Origin: Prevotella sp. UBA6387
GTDB taxonomy: Bacteria > Bacteroidota > Bacteroidia > Bacteroidales > Bacteroidaceae
DNA: 6,061 bases
Direction of reading: 5' to 3'
NCBI GenBank assembly: GCA_002437565.1
Contig: DJQL01000137.1
Coordinates: 1-6,061 of the forward strand
In this document: in pieces, positions 1-6,009 of the stretch
Layout of the letters: every line of letters starts with the position of its first letter
Numbering within the stretch: position 1 is the stretch's first letter
The notes under the pieces: generated by a model
Database searches by the model: none
The model's input: only the letters and a program-made list of their open reading frames with translations
Told to the model about the DNA's origin: nothing
Translations under genes and position numbers: made by a program

Positions 1-617
1 GCCGTGAAGTTGCCTATGCGGGTCCATTGGCTGGGATTGAGGAGGTTGGACGTAAGTTCAGCGCGGTAGAGACCCTTCGTTGAGCTTGCGGCATAGATAT
101 ATTGCTTGTCTGTGTAGCAATAGTCTACGCGGAAGCCGAGTTGGTAAGTGTCGGTAAACGACGCGTTGGCCACATTGAGCCTTACTATCCCGAAATTTGT
201 GGAGATATAAGCGTCGTTGCCATGGATATCCACACTATTGATGGATTTATCCACAGTCATCGACGTGTTCATGTATGCAGGCATGTTCACCACGTCGCCA
301 TTTTGCGATAGCAGGTCTATGTTGTAGTCGTCGTAGGTGATGACAAGTTTCTTGGCGGTCTTGCACCATGCTATATGTGATATTTGGCAGTCTGAAAGCA
401 CCGTGGTCTTGTCGTATGTCCTCACCTCCTGGTCTTGTGGGTAGTAGCTGAACAAGCCGCCCGATGCGAGAACATAGAGTATGCCGTCATTGGCTTGTTC
501 TATCTCCTTTGGTTCATAGTAGCTAAGGTATGCTTTCCACTGCGCATTGGCTTTTATGGCAAATGCCAGCACTGTTATCATGCACAAGAGTATTTTTTTT
601 GTTGTCATAGCCGTCAT
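1..617 (-). CDS. porZ: PorZ-like secreted beta-propeller protein, N-terminal part (3' end beyond left edge)
   Basis: An uninterrupted minus-strand reading frame of about 205 codons runs off the left edge. ATGs occur at 617 and 608. I use 617 because AAATAAA directly precedes it; from 608 the protein opens MTTKKILL. Either gives a classical signal peptide: a Lys pair, a hydrophobic core and a signal peptidase I site after AIKANA, so the mature protein starts QWKAYLSYYE. The following sequence, with GGLFSYYPQD, VLSDCQISHIAW, ITYDDYNIDLLSQNGDVVNMP, STNFGIVRLN and KGLYRAELTSNLLNPSQWTRI spread over about 180 residues, matches my recollection of the N-terminal beta-propeller of PorZ-type proteins. 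PorZ works at the cell surface in type IX secretion, delivering anionic LPS in Porphyromonas gingivalis. The C-terminal region is outside the window, so full-length identity is unproven. It could instead be a related propeller protein, including in species without a type IX system. No clear promoter is visible; TTGTTTTG near 670 on this strand is only a partial -7 match. Confidence 0.7.
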   Translation of the reverse strand, partial: MTAMTTKKILLCMITVLAFAIKANAQWKAYLSYYEPKEIEQANDGILYVLASGGLFSYYPQDQEVRTYDKTTVLSDCQISHIAWCKTAKKLVITYDDYNIDLLSQNGDVVNMPAYMNTSMTVDKSINSVDIHGNDAYISTNFGIVRLNVANASFTDTYQLGFRVDYCYTDKQYIYAASSTKGLYRAELTSNLLNPSQWTRIGNFT

Positions 618-699
618 TTTATTTGATAACTGCTTTTATATGTCTTTTATTGCAATGGTTTTAGGCAAAACAATCAATTTCACAAAAACGTTTTCCTTG

Positions 700-773
700 T
701 TCCACACTTTGAAATCTTGTGATTCCCCAACTTTTTGTGGAATTATTCCACACTTTTTCCACACTTTCCACAA
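700..773 (+). repeat. Phased TTCCACACTTT repeat array, DnaA-box-like
   Basis: The 11-mer TTCCACACTTT occurs at 700-710, 746-756 and 757-767, the last two abutting in tandem. A diverged copy starting TTCCCCAACTTT lies at 723, and a shortened copy TTCCACAA at 766-773. Start positions 700, 723 and 746 are exactly 23 nt apart and the next is 11 nt on, so copies tend to fall on one face of the helix. Within the array TTTTCCACA at 755-763 fits the relaxed DnaA-box pattern TTWTNCACA; TGTTCCACA (698), TATTCCACA (744) and CTTTCCACA (764) are near matches. This suggests a protein-binding array, DnaA being one candidate, but the binding protein is not known from sequence. Confidence 0.7.
736..752. repeat. 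17-bp palindrome TGTGGAAT-T-ATTCCACA
   Basis: Two perfect 8-nt arms flank a single central T. The right arm is also the start of the TTCCACACTTT copy at 746, so the palindrome puts an inverted half-site against the direct repeats. This is the usual form of a binding site for a dimeric DNA-binding protein, or of two head-to-head DnaA-like boxes. No T-run follows it on either strand, so it is not a terminator. Confidence 0.6.
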
Positions 774-804
774 TGTTGAGATTTTGGCATGGCACGTTAT
801 AAAT

Positions 805-817
805 GTTGATTATCAAC
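805..817. repeat. 13-bp palindrome GTTGAT-T-ATCAAC
   Basis: Perfect 6-nt arms flank a single T, about 130 nt upstream of the start at 949. The size suits an operator for a small dimeric regulator. TTATCAAC also resembles variant DnaA-box sequence, which would fit the neighbouring array. Function is inferred from symmetry and position only. Confidence 0.5.
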
Positions 818-820
818 CAC

Positions 821-830
821 TTATGCATAA
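821..830. repeat. 10-bp palindrome TTATGCATAA
   Basis: A perfect palindrome three bases after the one at 805-817 and just upstream of the T-run at 834-842. Ten-base AT-rich palindromes arise by chance fairly often. It is listed because three palindromes and the direct repeats fall within about 130 nt. Confidence 0.4.
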
Positions 831-948
831 TTGTTATTTTTTGGCACGCTGGTTGTGATATTAGATAGTGAACACGCCAACGAACTAAACTTCAAGCGAG
901 GCAGTTCAGGTTAAAAAGATTACATAAACAATTTAAAATTCAACGATT

Positions 949-1212
949 ATGAAAAAGTTAGTTTTCGCAGCTATCGCAGCATTGGTAATGGTTTCAGTCA
1001 GCAACGTCTTCGCAACCGATAAGATGACAAGCGTTTCAACAGTGGCTCCAATCGACACGGTGGCTCCTACACAGCCAGCCGACACCACAGTGGAGAAACA
1101 AACCCCGGTGGAGAACCCGACCACTCCGGATACTCCAACCACTCCGGAGAAACCGACCACTCCAGAAACACCTGCTGACACCACTACGTCAACCACATCT
1201 GTAGCAAAGTAA
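949..1212 (+). CDS. Small secreted Thr/Pro-rich repeat protein (87 aa), unknown function
   Basis: I do not recognise a named family. The protein opens MKKLVFAAIAALVMV and has a signal peptidase I site after SNVFA (residue 22), leaving a mature chain of about 65 residues. There is no lipobox Cys and no Cys in the mature part. The mature chain has about 21 Thr and 11 Pro and should be disordered. Residues 57-74 are three hexapeptides, PTTPDT, PTTPEK and PTTPET. Asp-Thr-Val at 36-38 and Asp-Thr-Thr at 45-47 and 77-79 fit the Bacteroidetes O-glycosylation sequon D-(S/T)-(A/I/L/V/M/T), so periplasmic or surface glycosylation is plausible. The start follows A/T-rich sequence ending CAACGATT. The gene stands alone between a large upstream region and its own terminator (1300-1335), which supports it being real despite low complexity. 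A structural, spacer or envelope role is a guess. Confidence 0.8.
   Translation: MKKLVFAAIAALVMVSVSNVFATDKMTSVSTVAPIDTVAPTQPADTTVEKQTPVENPTTPDTPTTPEKPTTPETPADTTTSTTSVAK
1117..1170 (+). repeat. Three 18-bp tandem units encoding PTTPxx
   Basis: Three in-frame 18-nt units, each opening CCG/CCA ACC ACT CC, encode the hexapeptides PTTPDT, PTTPEK and PTTPET. The DNA is close to identical over the first 11-12 nt of each unit and diverges in the last six. This looks like recent duplication of a coding unit and could vary in copy number between strains. Confidence 0.85.
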
Positions 1213-1227
1213 TATTCTCTTAAAGTG

Positions 1228-1274
1228 GACAGTGATTTTAAGGCATAGAGATTGTATTTTCGATAATTACTGTC
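1228..1274 (+). other. Stem-loop in the 3' untranslated region
   Basis: GACAGTGATT (1228-1237) pairs with AATTACTGTC (1265-1274) as a 10-bp stem with one G-U wobble when read as plus-strand RNA, closing a 27-nt AT-rich loop. It begins 16 nt after the stop codon of the small secreted protein gene and ends 25 nt before the terminator hairpin. No T-run follows, so it is not a terminator itself. It may stabilise the mRNA 3' end or belong to a 3'-derived small RNA. Confidence 0.4.
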
Positions 1275-1299
1275 AACAAAGTTTCGCTTTCTTTCAGAT

Positions 1300-1335
1300 A
1301 GGAGACTGATGAGGAAATTCATCAGTCTCCTTTTT
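1300..1335 (+). terminator. Strong intrinsic terminator of the small secreted protein gene
   Basis: A perfect 13-bp stem, left arm AGGAGACTGATGA (1300-1312) and right arm TCATCAGTCTCCT (1319-1331), closes the six-base loop GGAAAT. It runs straight into TTTTT (1331-1335) on the plus strand. It ends plus-strand transcription about 120 nt after the stop at 1212 and before the convergent rdgB end at 1374. On the minus strand the hairpin is followed by ATCTGAAAG, with no T-run, so it is at best a weak terminator for rdgB. Confidence 0.92.
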
Positions 1336-1373
1336 GTGTTTTATGTGTAGGCGTTTTAAAGACGTGTTTGTAT

Positions 1374-1973
1374 CTACTCGCTCAAGAGCCATTCGGCAAG
1401 TTTCTTCACTGCCTTGGCCCTGTGGCTAATCTTGTTTTTCACATTTTCTCCGAGCTCCGCGAAGCTCTTGTCATAACCGTCGGGTATGAAGATCGGGTCG
1501 TAGCCGAAACCTTCGGTGCCATGTTTCTCATGGGCTATTCGGCCTTCCACGGTGCCCTCGAATCGGTATTCGCGTGAGCATACTGGGTTGCCGCCTTCCA
1601 TCTGTATGAGCGATATGACGGTGCGGAAACGAGCCTTGCGGTTTTCGTTGTCACCAAGTTTGGTGAGCAGTTTATTCATGTTGGCCTCGCTGTCGTGGTC
1701 GGTGCCTTCGGCATAGCGTGCCGAGTGAACCCCTGGCTCACCGTCGAGAGCGTCGACCTCAAGCCCCGTGTCATCGGCGAAACAGTCTATGTGAAACTTG
1801 TCGAATATATATTCAGCCTTTTGATGCGCATTGGCTTCAAGTGAGTTGCCTGTCTCAGGAATGTCATCATGGCAGCCGATGTCGGCAAGTGAGACAATCT
1901 CAAATGTTGGACCGAGAATCTCCCGTATCTCTTGTAGCTTGTGCGGGTTGTTGGTCGCGAATACTATTTTCAT
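1374..1973 (-). CDS. rdgB: RdgB/HAM1-family XTP/dITP diphosphatase
   Basis: This cytosolic enzyme hydrolyses non-canonical purine nucleoside triphosphates (dITP, XTP, ITP) to monophosphate and pyrophosphate, keeping deaminated purines out of DNA and RNA. The 199-residue protein matches the family's usual length of about 200. Diagnostic motifs appear in order: the nucleotide-binding ATNNPHKLQEI at residues 6-16, GNSLEANAHQKA at 42-53, FADDTGLEVDAL at 65-76 with the catalytic Asp at about 68, GVHSARYAEG at 81-90, GFGYDPIFIP at 155-164 and SHRAKAVKKL at 183-192. It is complete, with a TAG stop. The start lies inside the 3' end of the YitT-family gene, overlapping it by 74 nt in another frame, so expression probably depends on the upstream leuS operon mRNA and perhaps on translational coupling. 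No good terminator of its own is visible on this strand. Confidence 0.96.
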   Translation of the reverse strand: MKIVFATNNPHKLQEIREILGPTFEIVSLADIGCHDDIPETGNSLEANAHQKAEYIFDKFHIDCFADDTGLEVDALDGEPGVHSARYAEGTDHDSEANMNKLLTKLGDNENRKARFRTVISLIQMEGGNPVCSREYRFEGTVEGRIAHEKHGTEGFGYDPIFIPDGYDKSFAELGENVKNKISHRAKAVKKLAEWLLSE

Positions 1974-2928
1974 CTATTATGCTTTCGTTTGTTTTATCCT
2001 GTTTGTTTTTTGGCAATTTCACCTTCACGTGGTCGAAGCCCTCACCGTATACGCCTATTACCGAGCTTTGCGATACGAAGGCGTTAGGGTCTATCATCTT
2101 GATGAGCCTGAATATAGGCGTGCTCTCACGCTTGCGCGCAAGTATGCAGAGCACCTTCATGTCCTGTCCGGTATACCAGCCGTGACCGTCGAGAATGGTG
2201 ACACCACGGTCGAGCTGTGTACCTATTGCGTCGGCTATCTCCTGGCTTTTCTTGGAGAATATCATGAATTGGACAGACTCGCGTCGTATGTTCATTACGT
2301 GGTCGAGCATGAAGTTTTCCACCACCATTGTGCAAAGTCCGAACATCACTCTGTGGACTCTGCTTATGGTGTCGCCAAACTGTGGGAAGAACATACAGCT
2401 CCCGATGATGCACAAGTCGATGGCAAGCAACACTTGGCCCAGCGAGAAGTTGTAGTATTTGTTTATCGATGCGGCTATTATGTCGGTGCCGCCCGTGGAA
2501 CCGTTGTTCAAGAAGACTATGGCAAGTGCCGAGCCTGTCAGCATACATCCTATGAGCAGCGACATGAAGTCTTGGTTATCTCCTAATATCTTGATATAGT
2601 GCCCATTGGCATCTGTTGGCATGAGCCATTGGGCGAACCATAGCATGAAATACAACACAGCGATGGCATAGATAGTCTTCATTAGGAACTTCACTCCCAA
2701 CACTTTCAGGCCAACCACCAACAATGCTATGTTTATGAGGAGATACGTGTCTTGGATGGGGAAACCAGTGGCGTAATAGATGACAGCCGACAAGCCGGTC
2801 ACTCCTCCTGTCACTATCTCATATGGAAGTAGAAAAAGGGTGAACGCAAAGGCATATAGGCATACGCCAAAAGTTATGCCCGCGTAGTCTTTGGTCTCGT
2901 TGAATATTACTCGCTGGTTTATTGTCAT
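1900..2928 (-). CDS. YitT-family integral membrane protein with DUF2179 domain
   Basis: The 342-residue protein has about six hydrophobic segments near residues 15-34, 62-80, 84-103, 120-140, 164-182 and 193-210. The loop GGVTGLSAVIYYATGFPI (41-58) is echoed by GGSTGGTDIIAASINKYY (142-159), the internal duplication of YitT-type membrane domains. A soluble C-terminal domain of DUF2179 type spans about 215-305, with DRGVTILDGHGWYTGQDMKVL (240-260) and IKMIDPNAFVSQSSVIGVYGEGF in order. Substrate and role are not established for the family, so no gene symbol is given. The start is 46 nt after the leuS stop, in the same operon. After about residue 308 the polar, low-complexity tail (QDKTNESIIDENS and on) is not part of the known domains; its last 24 codons lie over the rdgB start. 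It was probably gained by reading into the neighbour. Confidence 0.92.
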   Translation of the reverse strand: MTINQRVIFNETKDYAGITFGVCLYAFAFTLFLLPYEIVTGGVTGLSAVIYYATGFPIQDTYLLINIALLVVGLKVLGVKFLMKTIYAIAVLYFMLWFAQWLMPTDANGHYIKILGDNQDFMSLLIGCMLTGSALAIVFLNNGSTGGTDIIAASINKYYNFSLGQVLLAIDLCIIGSCMFFPQFGDTISRVHRVMFGLCTMVVENFMLDHVMNIRRESVQFMIFSKKSQEIADAIGTQLDRGVTILDGHGWYTGQDMKVLCILARKRESTPIFRLIKMIDPNAFVSQSSVIGVYGEGFDHVKVKLPKNKQDKTNESIIDENSIRDQQPAQATRDTGDSRSNI

Positions 2929-2974
2929 TTTGCTTAATCTATTAAACAGTTATGCCCATCGTCGTTGGTGGCTT

Positions 2975-5863
2975 TTACTTCACCACGATGTTTATTATTC
3001 TCTTTGGTACGACAATCACTTTCACGATTTTCTTGCCGTCGGTGTACTTAGCGCACCTATCGTCTTCGAGGGTCTCTTTCTCTATGGTGTCCTTGTCGGC
3101 ATCTGCCGCGAATGTCTTTTGGAAACGGGCCTTGCCGTTGAAGCTCACCGTCATCTGCATCTCGTTCTCCACAAGATACTTCTCGTCCCACTCAGGCCAC
3201 TTGGCGTCGCACACAGTCGTGGTGTTGCCGAGTTGATGCCATAGCTCTTCGGCGATATGTGGCGCGAATGGCGCGATGAGCACCACCACGTCGGACAGAA
3301 GCTTGCTGTTGTGGCATTTCTGCTGGCCAAGTTCGTTCACGCAAATCATGAACGCCGATATTGATGTGTTGTATGAGAATGCCTCAATGTCTTGCGTTAC
3401 TTTCTTTATGAGTTTGTGTACGCTCTTCAGGCTCTCCTGCGAAGGCTCCGTGTCGTCTACGAGCCACTTGTCTGTGCGGTTGTCCCAGAACAGTGCCCAC
3501 AGCTTCTTCAAGAAGCGGAAGCAGCCGTCTATGCCGTTGGTGTCCCAAGGCTTGGAAGCCTCCACAGGGCCAAGGAACATCTCGTACAGGCGCAAGGTGT
3601 CGGCACCATAGTCGCGCACGATGTCGTCGGGGTTGACGACGTTGTACATCGACTTCGACATCTTCTCTATCGCCCAGCCACACTGGTATTTGCCTTCGGC
3701 TCCTTCGGCCGACTTGCTGCCGTCCTCGAATATGAACTCAGCGTTCTTGTATTCAGGGCTCCAGTTCTTGAAGGCCTCAGTGTCGAGAATGTCGTTTTTC
3801 ACAAGGTTGATCCAAACGTGTATTGGTGTCACGTCCTTGTAGTTCTTGCGCTGGCCGAAGCTCACGAACACAGGCTTGTCGGCGGTGGACAGTTCGTTGG
3901 CGCGATACACGAAGTTGCTGCGGCCCTGAATCATTCCCTGGTTCACCAGTTTCTGGAACGGCTCTTCCTCGCAGCTCACTCCATAGTCGTATAGGAACTT
4001 GTTCCAAAACCTTGAATAGATGAGGTGGCCTGTGGCGTGCTCCGTGCCGCCAACGTAAAGGTCAACGTGCCTCCAATATTCGTCCACGTCCTTGGAGACG
4101 AGAGCCTTGTCGTCGTGTGGATCCATGTAGCGCAGGTAATAGGCTGAGCTTCCGGCAAATCCAGGCATGGTGTATAGGTCGAGAGGAAAAACGGTCTTAT
4201 TGTCTATCTTGGTGTTTTCCACGACCTTATTGGCCACGGTGTCCCATGCCCATTTCTTTGCCCTTCCCAATGGTGGCTCTCCGTCTTCGGTTGGCTTGTA
4301 TTCCGTTATCTCAGGCAGTTCCACGGGCAGGCACTCCTCTGGCACCATCTTTGGTATGCCGTTGTCGTAGTACACGGGGAATGGCTCGCCCCAATAGCGT
4401 TGGCGCGAGAAGATGGCGTCGCGTAGGCGGTAGTTCACCTTCACGCGGCCTATGCCTTTCTCTGTCACAAACTTCTTTGTCTTGGCTATGGCCTCCTTCA
4501 CGGTGCATCCGTTGAGCGTGAAGCCGTCGATGCTTGTGTGGCCTTGGCGTGGCGAGTTCATCACGATGCCTTCCTTGGCGTCGAAGCTCTCCTCCGACAC
4601 GTCGGCTCCCTCTATCAGAGGTATGATGGGCAGGTTGAAGTGCTTTGCGAAAGCGTAGTCGCGACTGTCGTGGGCTGGCACTGCCATGATGGCTCCCGTG
4701 CCGTATCCTGCGAGCACATATTCGGAAATCCAGATTGGTATCTCATCGCCAGTGAATGGGTTGATGGCGTATGAGCCACTGAACACGCCCGTCACCTTGT
4801 GGTCGCTCATGCGGTCGAGCTCGGTGCGGCTCTTCACGTAGTTGAGGTATTTCTCCACCTCTTCTTTCTGCGCTGTTGTTGTCACTTGTTTCACGTATTC
4901 GCTCTCAGGAGCCAGAACCATGAAAGTTACGCCAAACATAGTGTCGGCGCGAGTGGTGAAGATGGTAAACTTCACGTCGGAGTCTTTCACGTCAAACACC
5001 ACCTCTGTGCCCTCGGAGCGGCCTATCCAGTTGCGCTGCGTGTCGGTTATGCTGTCGCTCCACTGTATGGTGTCGAGGCCATCGAGCAGACGCTGCGCAT
5101 AGGCCGACGTGCGAAGGCACCATTGGCTCATCTTCTTCTGCACCACGGGGAAGCCGCCGCGTATTGAGACACCTTCCACCACTTCGTCGTTTGCCAACAC
5201 GGTACCGAGTCCAGCGCACCAGTTCACCATCGTCTCGCCCTTGAAGGCTATGCGGTAGTTCATCAGTGTGTCGCTCTTCTGCTTGTCGTCCATGGCATTC
5301 CACTCCTCGGCGGTAAACTGCAAGGTGTCGTCGGTCTGTGCGGCGTTGACACCCTCTGTGCCCTTTTCTTCAAAGTGCCTTATGAGCTTGTCTATTGGCT
5401 GCGCCTTTTTCAGGTCGTTGTCATAGTAGGAGTCAAACATCTTCTCAAACGCCCACTGTGTCCAGTGGTAATAGTGTGGATCGCAGGTCTTCACCTCGCG
5501 ATCCCAGTCGAACGAGAAGCCAATCTTGTCGAGCTGCTCGCGATAGTGGTTGATGTTCTGGTTGGTTGTGATGGCAGGATGCTGCCCAGTCTTTATGGCA
5601 TACTGCTCGGCGGGCAGACCATAAGCGTCGTAGCCCATGGGGTTGAGCACGTTGAATCCCTTGAGGCGCTTGTAGCGCGCGTAGATGTCGGAGGCTATAT
5701 AGCCAAGGGGATGCCCCACGTGCAGTCCTGCGCCAGATGGGTAAGGAAACATGTTGAGCACATAATATTTTGGTTTTTCCGGATCTTCCGTCACCTTGTA
5801 GGTCTTATCATTGACCCACTGTTTCTGCCATTTCTTCTCAATCTCCCTGAAATTGTAATCCAT
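2975..5863 (-). CDS. leuS: Leucyl-tRNA synthetase, class Ia
   Basis: This enzyme charges tRNA-Leu with leucine in the cytosol and edits misactivated amino acids. It is complete, 962 residues, ending in TAA. Motifs in order: MFPYPSGAGLHVGHPLGY at 38-55 with HIGH variant HVGH (48-51), GYDAYGLPAEQYA (78-89), WCAGLGTVLANDEV (215-228), the editing-domain TTRADTMFG (303-311) and GTGAIMAVPAHDSRDYAFA (388-406) with the conserved Asp of AHDSRD, GSSAYYLRYMDP (571-582), DLYVGGTEHA (601-610), and KMSKS (734-738), followed by an anticodon-binding domain. It is about 100 residues longer than the E. coli enzyme, mainly from extra sequence around 150-205 and 640-725, as is usual in Bacteroidota. The frame extends in-frame to an ATG at 5974, but MDYNFREIEKKWQ is the normal family start, and the promoter element at 5893-5900 lies downstream of the far ATG. 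First gene of the leuS-YitT-rdgB run. Confidence 0.98.
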   Translation of the reverse strand: MDYNFREIEKKWQKQWVNDKTYKVTEDPEKPKYYVLNMFPYPSGAGLHVGHPLGYIASDIYARYKRLKGFNVLNPMGYDAYGLPAEQYAIKTGQHPAITTNQNINHYREQLDKIGFSFDWDREVKTCDPHYYHWTQWAFEKMFDSYYDNDLKKAQPIDKLIRHFEEKGTEGVNAAQTDDTLQFTAEEWNAMDDKQKSDTLMNYRIAFKGETMVNWCAGLGTVLANDEVVEGVSIRGGFPVVQKKMSQWCLRTSAYAQRLLDGLDTIQWSDSITDTQRNWIGRSEGTEVVFDVKDSDVKFTIFTTRADTMFGVTFMVLAPESEYVKQVTTTAQKEEVEKYLNYVKSRTELDRMSDHKVTGVFSGSYAINPFTGDEIPIWISEYVLAGYGTGAIMAVPAHDSRDYAFAKHFNLPIIPLIEGADVSEESFDAKEGIVMNSPRQGHTSIDGFTLNGCTVKEAIAKTKKFVTEKGIGRVKVNYRLRDAIFSRQRYWGEPFPVYYDNGIPKMVPEECLPVELPEITEYKPTEDGEPPLGRAKKWAWDTVANKVVENTKIDNKTVFPLDLYTMPGFAGSSAYYLRYMDPHDDKALVSKDVDEYWRHVDLYVGGTEHATGHLIYSRFWNKFLYDYGVSCEEEPFQKLVNQGMIQGRSNFVYRANELSTADKPVFVSFGQRKNYKDVTPIHVWINLVKNDILDTEAFKNWSPEYKNAEFIFEDGSKSAEGAEGKYQCGWAIEKMSKSMYNVVNPDDIVRDYGADTLRLYEMFLGPVEASKPWDTNGIDGCFRFLKKLWALFWDNRTDKWLVDDTEPSQESLKSVHKLIKKVTQDIEAFSYNTSISAFMICVNELGQQKCHNSKLLSDVVVLIAPFAPHIAEELWHQLGNTTTVCDAKWPEWDEKYLVENEMQMTVSFNGKARFQKTFAADADKDTIEKETLEDDRCAKYTDGKKIVKVIVVPKRIINIVVK

Positions 5864-5892
5864 TGCTTTGCTAACTTGTTTATTTTTAAGTG

Positions 5893-5900
5893 CAAAGATA
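5893..5900 (-). promoter_or_regulatory. Bacteroidetes-type -7 element for leuS
   Basis: Read on the minus strand this is TATCTTTG, an exact match to the TAnnTTTG -7 consensus of the Bacteroidetes primary sigma factor, followed by CA. It lies 29 nt upstream of the leuS ATG at 5863, giving a short leader of roughly 20-25 nt. The matching -33 TTTG about 20 nt further up is not clear. As the only good element upstream of leuS it probably drives the whole leuS-YitT-rdgB run. Confidence 0.65.
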
Positions 5901-5950
5901 CGAAGAAATTGGATAATATTTAGGATTAACAAGTCATTTCTGTAAAAAGG

Positions 5951-5982
5951 CTTGGAGGAATTGGGAAAAAACACTAACTTAG
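5951..5982 (+). promoter_or_regulatory. Candidate promoter for the divergent right-edge gene
   Basis: CTTG (5951-5954) and TAACTTAG (5975-5982) are separated by 20 nt and each differs by one base from the Bacteroidetes -33 TTTG and -7 TAnnTTTG elements. The spacing is right, and transcription would start near 5988-5990, about 20 nt before the ATG at 6010. The leuS promoter lies about 50 nt away on the opposite strand, so the two genes share a compact divergent control region. Confidence 0.45.
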
Positions 5983-6009
5983 CGACATAAAGATAAAATC
6001 CACACTATT

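Larger units (their letters stand above)
618..948. other. AT-rich divergent intergenic region with repeats and palindromes
   Basis: This 331-nt gap separates the minus-strand PorZ-like gene from the plus-strand small secreted protein gene. It is visibly more AT-rich than the flanking genes and I see no convincing CDS; a plus-strand frame crossing 547-858 has no family resemblance and overlaps the PorZ-like gene antisense. It must hold the promoters of both flanking genes. Neither gives a clean Bacteroidetes match: for the plus gene the nearest is TATTTTTTGG at 835-844, one base too long for TAnnTTTG, which would give a leader of about 100 nt. The centre (700-830) carries the phased TTCC repeats and three palindromes listed separately. 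Regulatory or replication-related function is inference. Confidence 0.7.

Noticed and set aside
247..255. Exact DnaA box TTATCCACA
   Set aside because: A single 9-mer inside the PorZ-like coding region, nearly 450 nt from the array, may be chance; not annotated on its own, only mentioned with the array.
835..867. Promoter for the small secreted protein gene (TATTTTTTGG or TTGGCA with TAGATA)
   Set aside because: Neither fits well: the first has one base too many for TAnnTTTG and no -33 partner, the second has a 15-nt spacer and a poor -10.
933..1322. 129-residue minus-strand frame with Val/Gly repeats opposite the small secreted protein gene
   Set aside because: Its repeats are the antisense reading of the PTTPxx coding repeat. 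It has no start context, and signal peptide plus terminator support the plus strand.
1300..1331. Reading the hairpin as a bidirectional terminator that also ends rdgB
   Set aside because: On the minus strand the stem is followed by ATCTGAAAG, without a T-run, so support for terminating rdgB is weak.
1831..2586. 251-residue plus-strand frame
   Set aside because: It lies antisense to the YitT-family gene and rdgB, both with clear family motifs; its sequence shows no recognisable domain.
3392..3994. 200-residue plus-strand frame inside leuS
   Set aside because: It is antisense to leuS, whose motifs run continuously through this stretch; the long frame reflects leuS codon bias.
5864..5974. In-frame N-terminal extension of LeuS from an ATG at 5974 (37 extra residues)
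   Set aside because: The extension has no LeuRS resemblance, covers the TATCTTTG promoter element at 5893-5900, and MDYNFREIEKKWQ is the normal start of the family.
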